A DNA stretch of 64,000 nt from Streptomyces sp. L-9-10 (GTDB lineage Bacteria > Actinomycetota > Actinomycetes > Streptomycetales > Streptomycetaceae): NCBI RefSeq assembly GCF_004151105.1, contig NZ_PHRF01000057.1:9115-73114 (forward strand). The letters are read 5' to 3'. The notes below the pieces were generated by a model. The model ran no database searches, was not told where the DNA came from, and saw only the letters and a program-made list of their open reading frames with translations. The translations under genes were made by a program, and so were the position numbers. This document shows positions 18,422-27,693 of this stretch, piece by piece (position 1 is the first letter of the stretch; each line of letters begins with the position of its first letter).

Positions 18422-20104
18422 TCAGAGCTTCGACAGCTCGTCCACCAGATCGTCGAGACCCAGCGAGCCCTGCGACAGCGCGGCCATGTGCCACGCCTTC
18501 GCGTCGAACGCGTCGCCGTGCGCCCTGCGGGCGTTCTCCCGGCCGAGCAGCCAGGCGCGCTCGCCCAGCTTGTAGCCGATCGCCTGGGCAGGCATCGACA
18601 TATAGCGGATCAGCTCGCTCTCCACGAAGTCCGCGGGACGGCCGCTGTGGTTCCCGAAGAACTCCTGCGCCAGCTCGGGCGTCCAGCGCTCGCCCGGGTG
18701 GAACGGCGAGTCCGCCGGGATCTCCAGCTCCAGATGCATGCCGATGTCCACGATCACCCGGCAGGCGCGCATCATCTGCGCGTCCAGATAACCGAGCCTG
18801 CGCTCCGCGTCCGGCAGGAAGCCCAGCTCGTCCATGAGCCGCTCCGCGTAGAGCGCCCAGCCCTCCGCGTTGGCGCTGACCTGACCGACCGAGGCCTGGT
18901 AGCGGGAGAGCTGATCGGCGACATGGGTCCACTGCGCGATCTGGAGATGGTGCCCGGGAACACCCTCGTGGTACCACGTGGAGACCAGGTCGTACACGGG
19001 GAAGCGGGTCTCGCCCATCGTCGGCAGCCAGGTGCGGCCGGGCCGTGAGAAGTCCTCGGAGGGGCCGGTGTAGTACGGGGCCGCCGCGCCGCCCGGCGGG
19101 GCGATCCGGGACTCCACGCGCCGTACCCGCTCGGCGAGTTCGAAGTGCGTGCCGTCGAGCGCGTCGATCGCCTCGTCCATCAGCTTCTGGAGCCAGACCC
19201 TGACCTCGTCGACGCCCTCGATGTGCTGTCCGTGCTCGTCGAGATGGGCCAGCGCCTCCCAGGGGGTCGCGCCCGGCAGGATCTTCGCGGCCTCGGTCGT
19301 CATCTCGGCGCGCAGCCGGTGGTACTCGGACCAGCCGTACGCGTACGCCTCGTCCAGATCCAGATCGGTGCCGTTGAAGTACCGTGACCAGCGGGCGTAC
19401 CGCTCACGGCCCACGGTGTCCGGGGCACCCTCGACGCCGGGTGCGTACACGTCACGCATCCAGTCCCGCAGCTCCGCGAGGGCGGCGGTCGCGGAGCGTG
19501 CGGCGGCGTCCAGCTCCGTACGGAGGGCCTCGGGCCCGGCGGAGACGAAGTCCTCGAACCAGCCGCGCTCCTCGCCCACCCACTCCGTCAGCTGGCCGAT
19601 GAAGGTCGCGGTGGGCCGGGGACCGCCCAGCAGCTTGCGCTCCAGGCCCAGGGCGAGCGATTCGCGGTACCCGGCCAGCGCGGTGGGCACGGCCCGCAGC
19701 CGCTCGGCGATCGCCGACCAGTCCTCGTCCGTCTCGGCCGGGGTCAGCGGGAACGCGTCGCGGAGATGGTGCACGGGCGAGTGGATATTGCTGACCTGCC
19801 GCAGCCCCTCCTCGGCGTCGTGGACGGCGAGTTCGGCCGTCAGACGCTCACGCAGCAGCCGGGCGCAGCGCCGCTCGGCATCGCTGTCCGCGCCCGGCAG
19901 TGTTTCGGCCACATCGAGCCGGGCGAGCGTCGCCCGGCCGAGATCGGCGACAGCCTGCTGTCCGGCCGGCGAGAAGTCGGGCAGGCGACGGGAGCTCTCC
20001 GCGACGCCCAGATAGGTTCCGGTGATCGGATCGAGTTCGATGAGTGCGTCGACGTAGGCGTCGGCGACCTGGCGGGGCAGCGCGCTGCCGGATGTGTCTG
20101 ACAT
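18422..20104 (-). CDS. DUF885 family protein, putative zinc hydrolase/peptidase
   Basis: 560 residues, ATG at 20104 (MSDTSGSALPRQ). The DUF885 family has a gluzincin-like metallopeptidase fold. The zinc motif is visible as HEGVPGHH at 379-386, followed by a further acidic segment in NAEGWALYAERLMDELG. The upstream part (DVYAPG, then YFNGTDLDLDEAYAYGWSEYHRL) is the conserved N-terminal helical region. No signal peptide, so it is probably cytoplasmic. Substrate unknown; characterised relatives act on peptides or ester/amide substrates. It is the last of a same-strand series but sits 269 bases from the preceding gene, with a terminator-like hairpin between, so it is probably transcribed alone. 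Confidence 0.85.
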   Translation of the reverse strand: MSDTSGSALPRQVADAYVDALIELDPITGTYLGVAESSRRLPDFSPAGQQAVADLGRATLARLDVAETLPGADSDAERRCARLLRERLTAELAVHDAEEGLRQVSNIHSPVHHLRDAFPLTPAETDEDWSAIAERLRAVPTALAGYRESLALGLERKLLGGPRPTATFIGQLTEWVGEERGWFEDFVSAGPEALRTELDAAARSATAALAELRDWMRDVYAPGVEGAPDTVGRERYARWSRYFNGTDLDLDEAYAYGWSEYHRLRAEMTTEAAKILPGATPWEALAHLDEHGQHIEGVDEVRVWLQKLMDEAIDALDGTHFELAERVRRVESRIAPPGGAAAPYYTGPSEDFSRPGRTWLPTMGETRFPVYDLVSTWYHEGVPGHHLQIAQWTHVADQLSRYQASVGQVSANAEGWALYAERLMDELGFLPDAERRLGYLDAQMMRACRVIVDIGMHLELEIPADSPFHPGERWTPELAQEFFGNHSGRPADFVESELIRYMSMPAQAIGYKLGERAWLLGRENARRAHGDAFDAKAWHMAALSQGSLGLDDLVDELSKL

Positions 20105-20182
20105 CCGGACATCTTCTCCGAGAGGGCACCCCGCGTCACATCTTTGATTCCGGCGGACCGGCCGGATTGGCCGATGACGGCG

Positions 20183-20210
20183 GCGTCGGGGGACCGCCGT
20201 CCCCCGACGC
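20183..20210. terminator. 12-bp hairpin downstream of ACT-GNAT gene
   Basis: GCGTCGGGGGAC (20183-20194) and its exact complement (20199-20210), 4-base loop. It lies about 165 bases beyond the stop of the ACT-GNAT gene on the reverse strand. Confidence 0.6.
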
Positions 20211-20327
20211 GGGAGCAACCGGGCCTCGGCGTGGGCGACTTCGGGCCGCGCGGGGAAGCCGGGCCCTCGGGCCACGGCCGATTTTGGCCGGATCACGACG
20301 TAGCCGCTGCCCCGGAACCCCCATTGA

Positions 20328-20371
20328 GCGATCGGTCCGCGATCGGTCCGCGATCGGTCCGCTATGGGTCC
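20328..20371 (+). repeat. Four tandem 11-bp units beside ACT-GNAT stop codon
   Basis: GCGATCGGTCC three times (20328-20360), then a degenerate fourth copy (20361-20371), directly abutting the 3' end of the reverse-strand gene that ends at 20374. A related GCGATCGG lies in the gene's last codons. Confidence 0.85.
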
Positions 20372-20373
20372 GT

Positions 20374-21807
20374 TCAGCGATCGGCCTGCTCGTGGTCGAA
20401 CATCTCGGGGTCGCCGTACGGAGGCAGCACCCGCGCGGCCGTCGGCTCCAGCCGGGCCGTGATGACCAGCGTTCCTTCGTCGATCTGGTAGTCGAGCGGC
20501 AGACCGAGATCCCGCATGGTCGCGACCATGCCCGTGTTGGACGCCTGTGTGACGGCGTACACGCTGGCGCAGCGGGCCTCGACGGCGAGCGCCACGAGCC
20601 TGCCCAGCAGTTCGGCACCGATACCGCGCCGCTGCCAGGCGTCCTCCACGATCAGCGCCACCTCGGTCTCGTCGCCGTCCCAGAGCAGATGGCCGAGGGC
20701 GACGAGCCGGCCGGATTCCGTCTCGACCGCGAGCGTACGTCCGAAGCGCGGGCTGAGCAGATGGTTCAGATAGCGGTCGGCGTCACCGACCGGCCCGTGG
20801 TAGCGCAGGCCCAGGGTCCGTTCGGAGCAGCGGGCGTGCATGGCGAGCGCGGCGTCGAGATCGCCGCGGTCGGCGCGGCGGACGGTGATCTCCTCGCCCT
20901 CGGGCAGCATGAGCACATCCTGGCCGCGGGGGATCCGCGGGCCGAGCCGGGCGTCCAGTTCGACCAGCGCGCGGGCCCGCGCGAACTCGGTCGGGGTGAA
21001 GGGCAGATAGGGACGCTCGACGATGATGCTGCCGCCGTGCGGGTCGTTCAGCCGCATCTCCGTCCCGTCCAGCACCCCTTCGACGGGCGCGCTCTCACCG
21101 GCCGAGCGGTCGGCGAGGGATCCGGCCGGACGCGAGCGGATCGTGCAGCGGCCGAGCAACTGGCGCAGCGAGAGCGGCAGTTCGGCGGCGTCCAGGGCCG
21201 TACGGGTGGCGAGGCCGAGCACCCGGGTCGGGGTGTCCACCAGATCGTGCGCGTCGGCGCGCTCGATCCACGTACTGCTGCCGCCCGCGGCCGAGATCTC
21301 CCGGGTGAGGTCCTTCGCCCGGAGCGCGGACGGGGCGCGCAGCAGGAACTCGTCCACGGTGCCGTCGGCCAGCGGATGCGTCTGGAGGGTGAGGATGTCG
21401 ACATGGTGAGCGGCGAACGCCGTGCACAGCGCGGCGAGGCTCCCCGGCTCGTCCCGCACGGTGGTCCGCATGCGCCAGAGCGTCGTCTCCACCGGTTGCG
21501 CCGGGGTCGCACCCTCCCGTGCGTCCGACGCCGACGCCGACGCGGGCGCAGAGGTGGCGGGGGCCGGGCTGTCGGACGGCGGAGGGGCATGACCGTGCCT
21601 TCGTGCCCACCATGTGTGGAACATGGCCGTGGCGATCAGCGCCACGGCGGAGGCGACCAGCAGGAACGTGCCGTCGGGTCCATGAGCGATCATGTTCGCC
21701 AGGGCGTCGGCGACGGCCACGGCGGTGAACAGGGCGGCCAGTTCGACGAGGTCCCGCCGCCAGTGGTGCGGGCGGCGGACACTCTTCGCAGAAGTCACAT
21801 TGGTCAT
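20374..21807 (-). CDS. Membrane-anchored ACT domain / GNAT acetyltransferase fusion
   Basis: 477 residues, ATG at 21807 (MTNVTSAKSV). Three parts can be seen. First, two hydrophobic segments at about 20-41 and 47-66, with a short polar hairpin between. Second, after a Pro/Ser/Ala linker, an ACT-like region at about 108-190 (TTVRDEPGSLAALCTAF, with DILTLQTHPL). Third, a C-terminal GNAT acetyltransferase (about 325-477) with ITVRRADRGDLDAAL, the acetyl-CoA loop QRRGIGAELLG, and VTQASNTGMVATMRDLGL. ACT domains usually sense amino acids, so the enzyme is plausibly an acetyltransferase under small-molecule control, as in known ligand-regulated protein acetyltransferases. That is inference. The two membrane helices are unusual for this class. 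Monocistronic by spacing. Confidence 0.8.
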   Translation of the reverse strand: MTNVTSAKSVRRPHHWRRDLVELAALFTAVAVADALANMIAHGPDGTFLLVASAVALIATAMFHTWWARRHGHAPPPSDSPAPATSAPASASASDAREGATPAQPVETTLWRMRTTVRDEPGSLAALCTAFAAHHVDILTLQTHPLADGTVDEFLLRAPSALRAKDLTREISAAGGSSTWIERADAHDLVDTPTRVLGLATRTALDAAELPLSLRQLLGRCTIRSRPAGSLADRSAGESAPVEGVLDGTEMRLNDPHGGSIIVERPYLPFTPTEFARARALVELDARLGPRIPRGQDVLMLPEGEEITVRRADRGDLDAALAMHARCSERTLGLRYHGPVGDADRYLNHLLSPRFGRTLAVETESGRLVALGHLLWDGDETEVALIVEDAWQRRGIGAELLGRLVALAVEARCASVYAVTQASNTGMVATMRDLGLPLDYQIDEGTLVITARLEPTAARVLPPYGDPEMFDHEQADR

Positions 21808-21925
21808 GGACCCACTCTGACGGAATGGTGTTGCGTGATCACGAACGGTTTGTGACTGATGGGTTAAGGATGGATCTGTTCGCTTTTGGCCTATCTTTGG
21901 CCAAATTTGGCGCGGAGTGTTCGCT

Positions 21926-24520
21926 TCAGGAGCGCAATGTGGCCAGCAGCCGGGCCGACTCCGCGACCAGCCGCGAGCTGCCCCCGCGCCCCGCCCACTC
22001 CGCCAGCCCGGCCGTCTCCCCGGTCGCACCGCATCGCTCCGCGCACTCGGCGGCCACCGACAGAATCTCCCCGAGCCCGGGACGCGCGGTCCCCGGAGCC
22101 AGGAGACCGGGCAGGGCAGCGCCCAGGACGGACCAGACCGTGGCATGGGCGCCGGTCGCCGCGGCCGTACGGACGGCGTCGGCCAGCCGGTTCACCTTGA
22201 CCTCGTCCGCGTTCACCAGGGCGGCCAGCTCCCGGCCCAGCAGCTCGCCGTCCAGATCGCCGCGGGCGGCCAGCACCAGCAGCGCGTCCACCGCGGCCAG
22301 CCGGTCCTGCGGGTGACGCGCCCCGAGGCCGTACGCCAGGCCCCGGTGCAGTGAGCGGCCCGCGGGGCCGCCGCTCTCGGCGAGCGGCGGCAGCCACCAG
22401 GACCCGCCCCGCTGATCGTCCCGCGCGCAGGCGGTCACCTGGGGCAGCAGCCATGCGGCGAGCGTCTCCCGGTCCTCCGGCAGGACAGCCGGCCAGTCGC
22501 CGTGCCGGTCCCCGATCCAGTGGTAGCACCGCGACGGGTCCGGGACGTCCGGAAGGCCCAGCCAGCGGAACGCCCGCGGGAATCCCCGCCGGACGGCCAG
22601 GCTCTGTCCCAGCCGCGTGGCCAACGTGGACCTCTCCCGTTCAGCACCGCCGTCGAGCGCGGGCAGAGACATGCCGTCCCCGGTCAGCCAGGCGGCGAGC
22701 CGGCCGGCCTCGGGGGTGCCGAGCGCCGCCGCCGCGCGCGCCGTCTCCGGGTCCTTGCCGCGCCGTACCCGTAGCAGCGCCTGCGCGAAGTCGACCGGAG
22801 CCGGGGTGGCACACAGCCGCTGGTACTCGCCCAGCCGCTCCACCAGCACATCGGGATCCAGCGCGCCCGTCTCCCGGGTCGGCGTGGCGAGCAGGAACGG
22901 CAGCGGTCGTGTGCGCACCAGATACGCGGCCTCCCACAGCCGTGCGTCGATCACCCCGTTCAGCGTGACGTGGGCGCAGGATCCCCTGCCCGCCCCTCGT
23001 GTGGTCGCGTTCCCCAGCGCCTTCGTGGACACCCTCTCCAGCACCGAAGCGGCCACCACCTCCACCCCGCTGGAGTGCCGGGAGAGCCACTGGTGTCGGT
23101 CGCGCGGCGTTCCGTCCCTCATCCACCAGCAGGTGGCCAGCGCGTCGCGCAGCCTCCCGGCCAGCGCCTCCCGGTCCCGGTAGGCGTGCCGGACCAGACC
23201 GTCCAGCACCCGTTCGAAGTCGGGCATCGTCCCGCCCGAGGTGATCAACGCCGACGTCCGCTCCACGAGCTCCGCGAGGTCCGAAGGGGACGGAGCCAGT
23301 GGAGCCGGCCGCGGTGCGGGCGGCAGGATCTCCTCGTACGGTCCGGAATCCGGCTCCGCCGGCAGCTCACCGAAGACCTCGGCGGCCCGCGCCCGGTGGA
23401 CCGGGCTCAGCCGGGCCGCGGCCATGGCCAGCTCCGACCGCTGATCGTCCGTCACGGCCGGCAGATGCCGGACCACCAGCTTCAGCGCCCGCTCCTGGAT
23501 GCCCCCGTCCTCGTGTCCGAACGCCTCGGCCGCCACGGGCAGCAGCTCGCCCGCGGCCCCGCCGTCCGCGCGCAGGACCTTGCCCATCAGCACCAGTTGG
23601 GCCCGCACGAGCTTCTTCTCCGGCCGGAACAGCACCGCCCCCGACAGACCGGCCAGGCTCCGCGTCGGCAGAGCGCCGGACAGCGCCAGCCGCGCGAGCA
23701 CACCCTGAGCGTGCCCGGCCACCGTCGAGATGCCGTCCGACGCCAGGGCGATCCAGTCGGAGGCGCGGTCGCGCTCCTCCTCCGGGGTCAGCGCCAGCCG
23801 GTCGAGCAGCTTGAGGAAGAAGTCCAGCGCGCCGGGCTTCCCGCCGCGCAGCAGCCGCGTCACCGAGGCGTCCACCAGCAGCCGCCGCTCCACCACCCCT
23901 TCCTCGGCGAGGACGGCGAGCACCGACGGCCAGTGGTGCGGAGCGGTGGCGTCGCCGTACCGGACGAGCGGGTCGGGCAGTTCGGCCATCTCGAAGAGAC
24001 GCGGAACCATGACCGACAGCTGTGGATCCTCCCGCAGCGCGGGCAGCGGCCCACCGGCGGACGGAACCGCCTCGGCCCAGCCGTGCACATACTCGTCCGT
24101 CGTCGGTACGGGACATCCCGCCAGCCGGACCAGGCCCGCGATGAACGGGTAGTCGAGCCGCGCGGTCGACGCCCGCCCCGCGAGCCGGTGCGCCACATCA
24201 CCGAGCCAGCCGGGCTCGCGGTCCGCGAGCAGTCCGAGCAGCAGCTCGTACGGCAGCGGGAGACCCTCGCGCAGATCGCGGGCGCCGATCCAGGCGGCCG
24301 TCGCGGCGGCCCCCGTATGACAGCCGGCCCCGGCGACCACCAGCGCCTCCCGAATCCGTTCGCGCTCCCGCCACCGGTCCCACGGCCAGTCGCGCAGCTC
24401 CTGGCGGAGTGCCTTCAGCGCCGTCAGCGCCTCCTTGCGGTCCGCCGCCGTCAGCGGCTCGACCAGCCCGGGAACGGCACGGGCCCGGCCGGCCCGTACG
24501 GCATCGACCAGCTCGCTCAT
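21926..24520 (-). CDS. DUF6493 family protein, partner of SWIM protein
   Basis: 864 residues, ATG at 24520 overlapping the stop of the SWIM gene (ATGA). No catalytic motif recognised. The chain is largely alpha-helical and rich in Leu, Ala and Arg, with HEAT-like helical pairs (for example VLAVLAEEGVVERRLLVDA and the segment after DFFLKLLDRL). A central conserved-looking block is MPDFERVLDGLVRHAYRDRE followed by WLSRHSSGVEVV. The family assignment is from memory of actinobacterial proteins found next to SWIM-domain proteins. Overlapping start and stop codons imply a joint function with the upstream gene. Related SWIM plus helical-protein loci in other bacteria accompany MoxR and VWA proteins; none are here. 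Confidence 0.7.
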   Translation of the reverse strand: MSELVDAVRAGRARAVPGLVEPLTAADRKEALTALKALRQELRDWPWDRWRERERIREALVVAGAGCHTGAAATAAWIGARDLREGLPLPYELLLGLLADREPGWLGDVAHRLAGRASTARLDYPFIAGLVRLAGCPVPTTDEYVHGWAEAVPSAGGPLPALREDPQLSVMVPRLFEMAELPDPLVRYGDATAPHHWPSVLAVLAEEGVVERRLLVDASVTRLLRGGKPGALDFFLKLLDRLALTPEEERDRASDWIALASDGISTVAGHAQGVLARLALSGALPTRSLAGLSGAVLFRPEKKLVRAQLVLMGKVLRADGGAAGELLPVAAEAFGHEDGGIQERALKLVVRHLPAVTDDQRSELAMAAARLSPVHRARAAEVFGELPAEPDSGPYEEILPPAPRPAPLAPSPSDLAELVERTSALITSGGTMPDFERVLDGLVRHAYRDREALAGRLRDALATCWWMRDGTPRDRHQWLSRHSSGVEVVAASVLERVSTKALGNATTRGAGRGSCAHVTLNGVIDARLWEAAYLVRTRPLPFLLATPTRETGALDPDVLVERLGEYQRLCATPAPVDFAQALLRVRRGKDPETARAAAALGTPEAGRLAAWLTGDGMSLPALDGGAERERSTLATRLGQSLAVRRGFPRAFRWLGLPDVPDPSRCYHWIGDRHGDWPAVLPEDRETLAAWLLPQVTACARDDQRGGSWWLPPLAESGGPAGRSLHRGLAYGLGARHPQDRLAAVDALLVLAARGDLDGELLGRELAALVNADEVKVNRLADAVRTAAATGAHATVWSVLGAALPGLLAPGTARPGLGEILSVAAECAERCGATGETAGLAEWAGRGGSSRLVAESARLLATLRS

Positions 24521-25893
24521 CGTGTACCGCCGGCGCTCACGACGGCCTCGCGGCGTACCATCCGGACGGCCAGGGCGTGCTTGCACGGCCCCCGCTTCCC
24601 CCGGTAGTCGGCCCACCAGCGGCAGGTGCAGCTGAGCACGCCCGCCGCCTCCCGCACCTGATAACGCCGCTCTCCCGACGCCACCGACGCCAGCTCGCCG
24701 TCGAGGACGACGGCCCCCGAGGACACCAGGGCGCGCGCCGCGACCAGCCGCGGATTGTGCCGCTCGGCGCGGTCCCCGTCGTACGGCAGCTCCCGGTGGA
24801 AGTACGCCGCGTCCGCGAGGTCGTATCCGACCCGGCCCGCCGTCCCGAGCCGGATCAGCGCGGCCCGTACCCGCTCCACCGTCAGCCCCGCCCGCCCGGC
24901 CAGCTCCGCCGGGTCGATCCGCGGCTCCCACGCCAGCAGTACGGACACCAACTCGGCGTCCTCGGCGGCCTCTTCCGTGGCCAGCGCCTCCAGTACCCCG
25001 CCCTCACCGGAGAATCCGCGCGCCGCTTCGGGCGACAGCGTGAGCGTGAGCCGCATGCCCGGCAGCACCACCTCCCAGGCGCTCGCCGTCGCGGCCCCGT
25101 CGGCCACCGGCCCGTACACCCGCAGGGCCGTCGCCTCCCGCAGCACCCGCCGCAACGCCACCAGCCGCTGCGGGCCCGGCAGACACACCGCCCCCGGCAC
25201 CGGCCGGGTGGTCGGCCGCAGCGTCCTGCCCGCCGGTACGACCCACATCGCCCCGCGCGAGGCACCGCCCACGCCGCTCGGCAGCGAGCGCAGGAAACGG
25301 ACGGCCTCCGCCGCGCTCAGCTCGGCCCGCGGATCGAAACCGGCCGAGACGACCTGCGCCTCGGCGAAACCGCGCAGCCACCGGTCGGGCAGCGGCACCT
25401 TCTTCTCCACCACCGCGCCGTCCAGCGTGGTGACCGCCAACTCGTCGGGCCCCACCCGCAGATGCAGCGGATCGTCACCGGTCATCCGTGACAGGGCCGC
25501 ACGCAACGGATCGTTCACATCCACATTGGTCGTGCCGTGCCCGGTCTCCGCGCCGTCGAGCCCGTCCCGTCCCACATCGAGCCGCGCGTACACCCCGCAG
25601 CAGCCGGAGAACGACTCGAAACGCAGCCGGTCACCGTTGCCCGTCACCACGGGATCCAGCGACGCGCGCGACACCTGCTGGTAATACCGGGCGCCCGCCA
25701 CATCCGCGACCGCGAGCAGCCCCTGGGCGGCGGCTCGCGGCGAGGACAGAAACCCGGAGAAGAAACGCGGATGCGCCTCGGTACCGGTGGGAGTGAGCCC
25801 GCCCGAGGTCTCCAGACCGAGCAGCCGTCCGCCCCGCGCACTCTCCAGGGCGGACGGACGGGAATAGGCAAGCGCCTGTACGGATCGCGTCAT
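24517..25893 (-). CDS. SWIM zinc-finger protein
   Basis: 458 residues, ATG at 25893 (MTRSVQALAYSRP). Near the C-terminus is the SWIM signature C-x-C-x(n)-C-x-H: CTCRWWADYRGKRGPCKH, preceded by a typical beta-hairpin (RYQVREAAGVLSC). SWIM domains bind nucleic acid or protein. The rest (about 1-400) is a large domain of unknown function, with a winged-helix-like stretch LAGRAGLTVERVRAALIRL near 340. It is co-transcribed with the DUF6493 gene, whose start overlaps its stop. No signal peptide or membrane segment, so the protein is cytoplasmic. Confidence 0.85.
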   Translation of the reverse strand: MTRSVQALAYSRPSALESARGGRLLGLETSGGLTPTGTEAHPRFFSGFLSSPRAAAQGLLAVADVAGARYYQQVSRASLDPVVTGNGDRLRFESFSGCCGVYARLDVGRDGLDGAETGHGTTNVDVNDPLRAALSRMTGDDPLHLRVGPDELAVTTLDGAVVEKKVPLPDRWLRGFAEAQVVSAGFDPRAELSAAEAVRFLRSLPSGVGGASRGAMWVVPAGRTLRPTTRPVPGAVCLPGPQRLVALRRVLREATALRVYGPVADGAATASAWEVVLPGMRLTLTLSPEAARGFSGEGGVLEALATEEAAEDAELVSVLLAWEPRIDPAELAGRAGLTVERVRAALIRLGTAGRVGYDLADAAYFHRELPYDGDRAERHNPRLVAARALVSSGAVVLDGELASVASGERRYQVREAAGVLSCTCRWWADYRGKRGPCKHALAVRMVRREAVVSAGGTR

Positions 25894-25965
25894 GGAAAAG
25901 ACGTTAGATCCCGGCACTGACAACCGGCCTCGGGCGAACTCCGGCAGGGGCGGAGCCGCGGGCTC

Positions 25966-27606
25966 CTACTGGCCGACCCTCCCCGGCTGGAGCACCTTGG
26001 TGAACAGCACCGTCCCGCCCTCTTCCCGCAGCCGGACCGTCAGTTCACCGCTGGCGCCGTCGATGTCCACCTCGCCGAAGAGCGGCGGGGTCTCCATCGG
26101 GGAGAGGTTCTGACCCTCCGGCGCCTTGACGAAGGCCCGGTCGGGCCCGAACGTGTCGTCCAGCTTGCTGGCCGGGAACTGGCCCGCCGCGACCGGACCC
26201 GAGACGAACTCCCAGAAGGGCGCGAAGTCCTTGAAGGCGGCCCGCTCCGGCGTGTAGTGCTGCGCCGAGGTGTGGTGCACGTCCGCCGTCAGCCACAGCG
26301 TGCCGGTGATCCGGTGGTGCTTGATGTGCCGCAGCAGCTCCGCGATCTGGAGCTCCCGGCCGAGCGGAGCGCCCGGGTCGCCCTGGGCGATCGCCTCGAT
26401 GTTCGCCGTACCGTCCGGCACGACCAGACCGATCGGCATGTCGGCGGCGATCACCTTCCACACCGCGCGCGACCGCGACAGCTCGCGCTTGAGCCACGCG
26501 AGCTGCTCCGCGCCGAGGATGCCGTTGGTGTCATCGGTCTGCCGGCCGGGCGAGTTGGCGTTGCGGTACGTCCGCATGTCCAGCACGAACACATCGAGCA
26601 GCGGGCCGTGGTTCACCACGCGGTGGACGCGCCGGTCCGCCCCGCGCGCGGGCTGCGCCGAGATCGGGAAGTACTCGTGGAACGCCTGCGTGGAGCGGGC
26701 CGCCAGCACGTCCACGTTCTTCTCGGTGTAGCGCACATCGTCCAGGATCTGGCCCGGGTACCAGTTGTTGCGCACCTCGTGGTCGTCCCACTGAGTGATC
26801 GACGGGACCTCGGAGTTGAACTTTCGTACGTTCGCGTCGAGCAGGTTGTACCGGAAATTCCCCCGGTACTCGGCCAGCGTCTCCGCGACCTTCGCCTTCT
26901 CCGGAGTGGTGACATTGCGCCAGACACGGCCGTCGGGCAGCGTCACGCTCGGCTCGATCACACCGTCCGCGTAGATCGTGTCACCGCTGCACAGGAAGAA
27001 GTCGGGGTGGAGCCGGCGCATCTCGTCGTACACGGTGAAGCCGCCGATGTCCGGGTTGATGCCCCAGCCCTGCCCCGCGATATCGCCCGACCACACGAAC
27101 CGCACGCCCTGCCGACGCCTCGCGGGCGCCGTACGGAACGTGCCGTACACCGGCTCGCCGGTACGGCGCGGGTCGTGGGGATCGGCCAGGGTCACCCGGT
27201 AGTGCACCTGCTCGCCGGCCGGCAGTCCGCGCAGCGGGACCGTACCGGTGAAGTCGGTGCCGGGGCCGAGCAGCGGACCGTGCCAGGAACGGGCGTGGCG
27301 GAACGATTCGGTGGCCGAGGTCTCCACGATCATGCGGGCCGGCCGGTCGGACCGTACCCACACCAGCCCGGACGAGGACGTGACATCGCCGGCCTGCACA
27401 CCCCAGGCGGCACGCGGCCGGCCGGACAGGGCCTGGGCGGGGACGGCGCCCGCGAGAGCGGCGGCACCGGGCAGGGCCAGCACGGCCGACGCGGCGAGCG
27501 AGCCGCGCAGCACACCGCGGCGGCCCGGGGCCACCGGGGCGTCGGCGGACGGAGCGGAAGAGGAAGAAGAGGAGGAAGAGGAGGTGGTGCGGGGGTTGTG
27601 CGACAT
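25966..27606 (-). CDS. phoD: PhoD-type alkaline phosphatase/phosphodiesterase, Tat-secreted
   Basis: Secreted Ca/Fe-dependent phosphatase that scavenges phosphate from esters. 546 residues from ATG 27606, with AGGAGA 8 bases upstream. A nine-serine run (9-17) precedes a twin-arginine signal (RRGVLRGSLAAS, then an Ala/Leu core ending PAQA near 59). Catalytic segments: WSGDIAG, CSGDTIYADG, QWDDHEVRNNW, LDMRTYR, AADMPIG and TADVHHTSAQHY, which match the metal and phosphate ligands of Bacillus PhoD. Length is normal. A PHO box and -10 lie upstream, so expression should be induced by PhoP under phosphate limitation. It stands alone on the reverse strand. Confidence 0.93.
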   Translation of the reverse strand: MSHNPRTTSSSSSSSSSAPSADAPVAPGRRGVLRGSLAASAVLALPGAAALAGAVPAQALSGRPRAAWGVQAGDVTSSSGLVWVRSDRPARMIVETSATESFRHARSWHGPLLGPGTDFTGTVPLRGLPAGEQVHYRVTLADPHDPRRTGEPVYGTFRTAPARRRQGVRFVWSGDIAGQGWGINPDIGGFTVYDEMRRLHPDFFLCSGDTIYADGVIEPSVTLPDGRVWRNVTTPEKAKVAETLAEYRGNFRYNLLDANVRKFNSEVPSITQWDDHEVRNNWYPGQILDDVRYTEKNVDVLAARSTQAFHEYFPISAQPARGADRRVHRVVNHGPLLDVFVLDMRTYRNANSPGRQTDDTNGILGAEQLAWLKRELSRSRAVWKVIAADMPIGLVVPDGTANIEAIAQGDPGAPLGRELQIAELLRHIKHHRITGTLWLTADVHHTSAQHYTPERAAFKDFAPFWEFVSGPVAAGQFPASKLDDTFGPDRAFVKAPEGQNLSPMETPPLFGEVDIDGASGELTVRLREEGGTVLFTKVLQPGRVGQ

Positions 27607-27649
27607 CGATGCGTCTCCTGGGCAGATGGTGCGCCGGGGTGTCATGCCA

Positions 27650-27655
27650 TGCCTA
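27650..27655 (-). promoter_or_regulatory. phoD -10 element
   Basis: TAGGCA on the reverse strand, 16 bases downstream of the PHO box, which therefore occupies the -35 position. This is the usual layout of PhoP-activated promoters. Confidence 0.5.
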
Positions 27656-27671
27656 ACGCCCGGCGGCGGCC

Positions 27672-27693
27672 GGAGCGCGAACCCCGGGTGAAC
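27672..27693 (-). promoter_or_regulatory. PHO box (PhoP operator) upstream of phoD
   Basis: Read on the reverse strand: two 11-base direct units, GTTCACCCGGG followed at once by GTTCGCGCTCC. The first fits the Streptomyces PHO-box unit (GTTCACC plus four) exactly; the second keeps GTTC. It lies 66 bases before the phoD ATG. Confidence 0.75.

Noticed and set aside
18220..18837. Forward frame running across the SDR/DUF885 junction
   Set aside because: Antisense to DUF885, repetitive Arg/Ser/Pro content, crosses a terminator hairpin.
22970..24607. 545-codon forward frame opposite the DUF6493 gene
   Set aside because: Gln/Arg/His-rich shadow; the reverse frame shows normal protein composition and couples with the SWIM gene.
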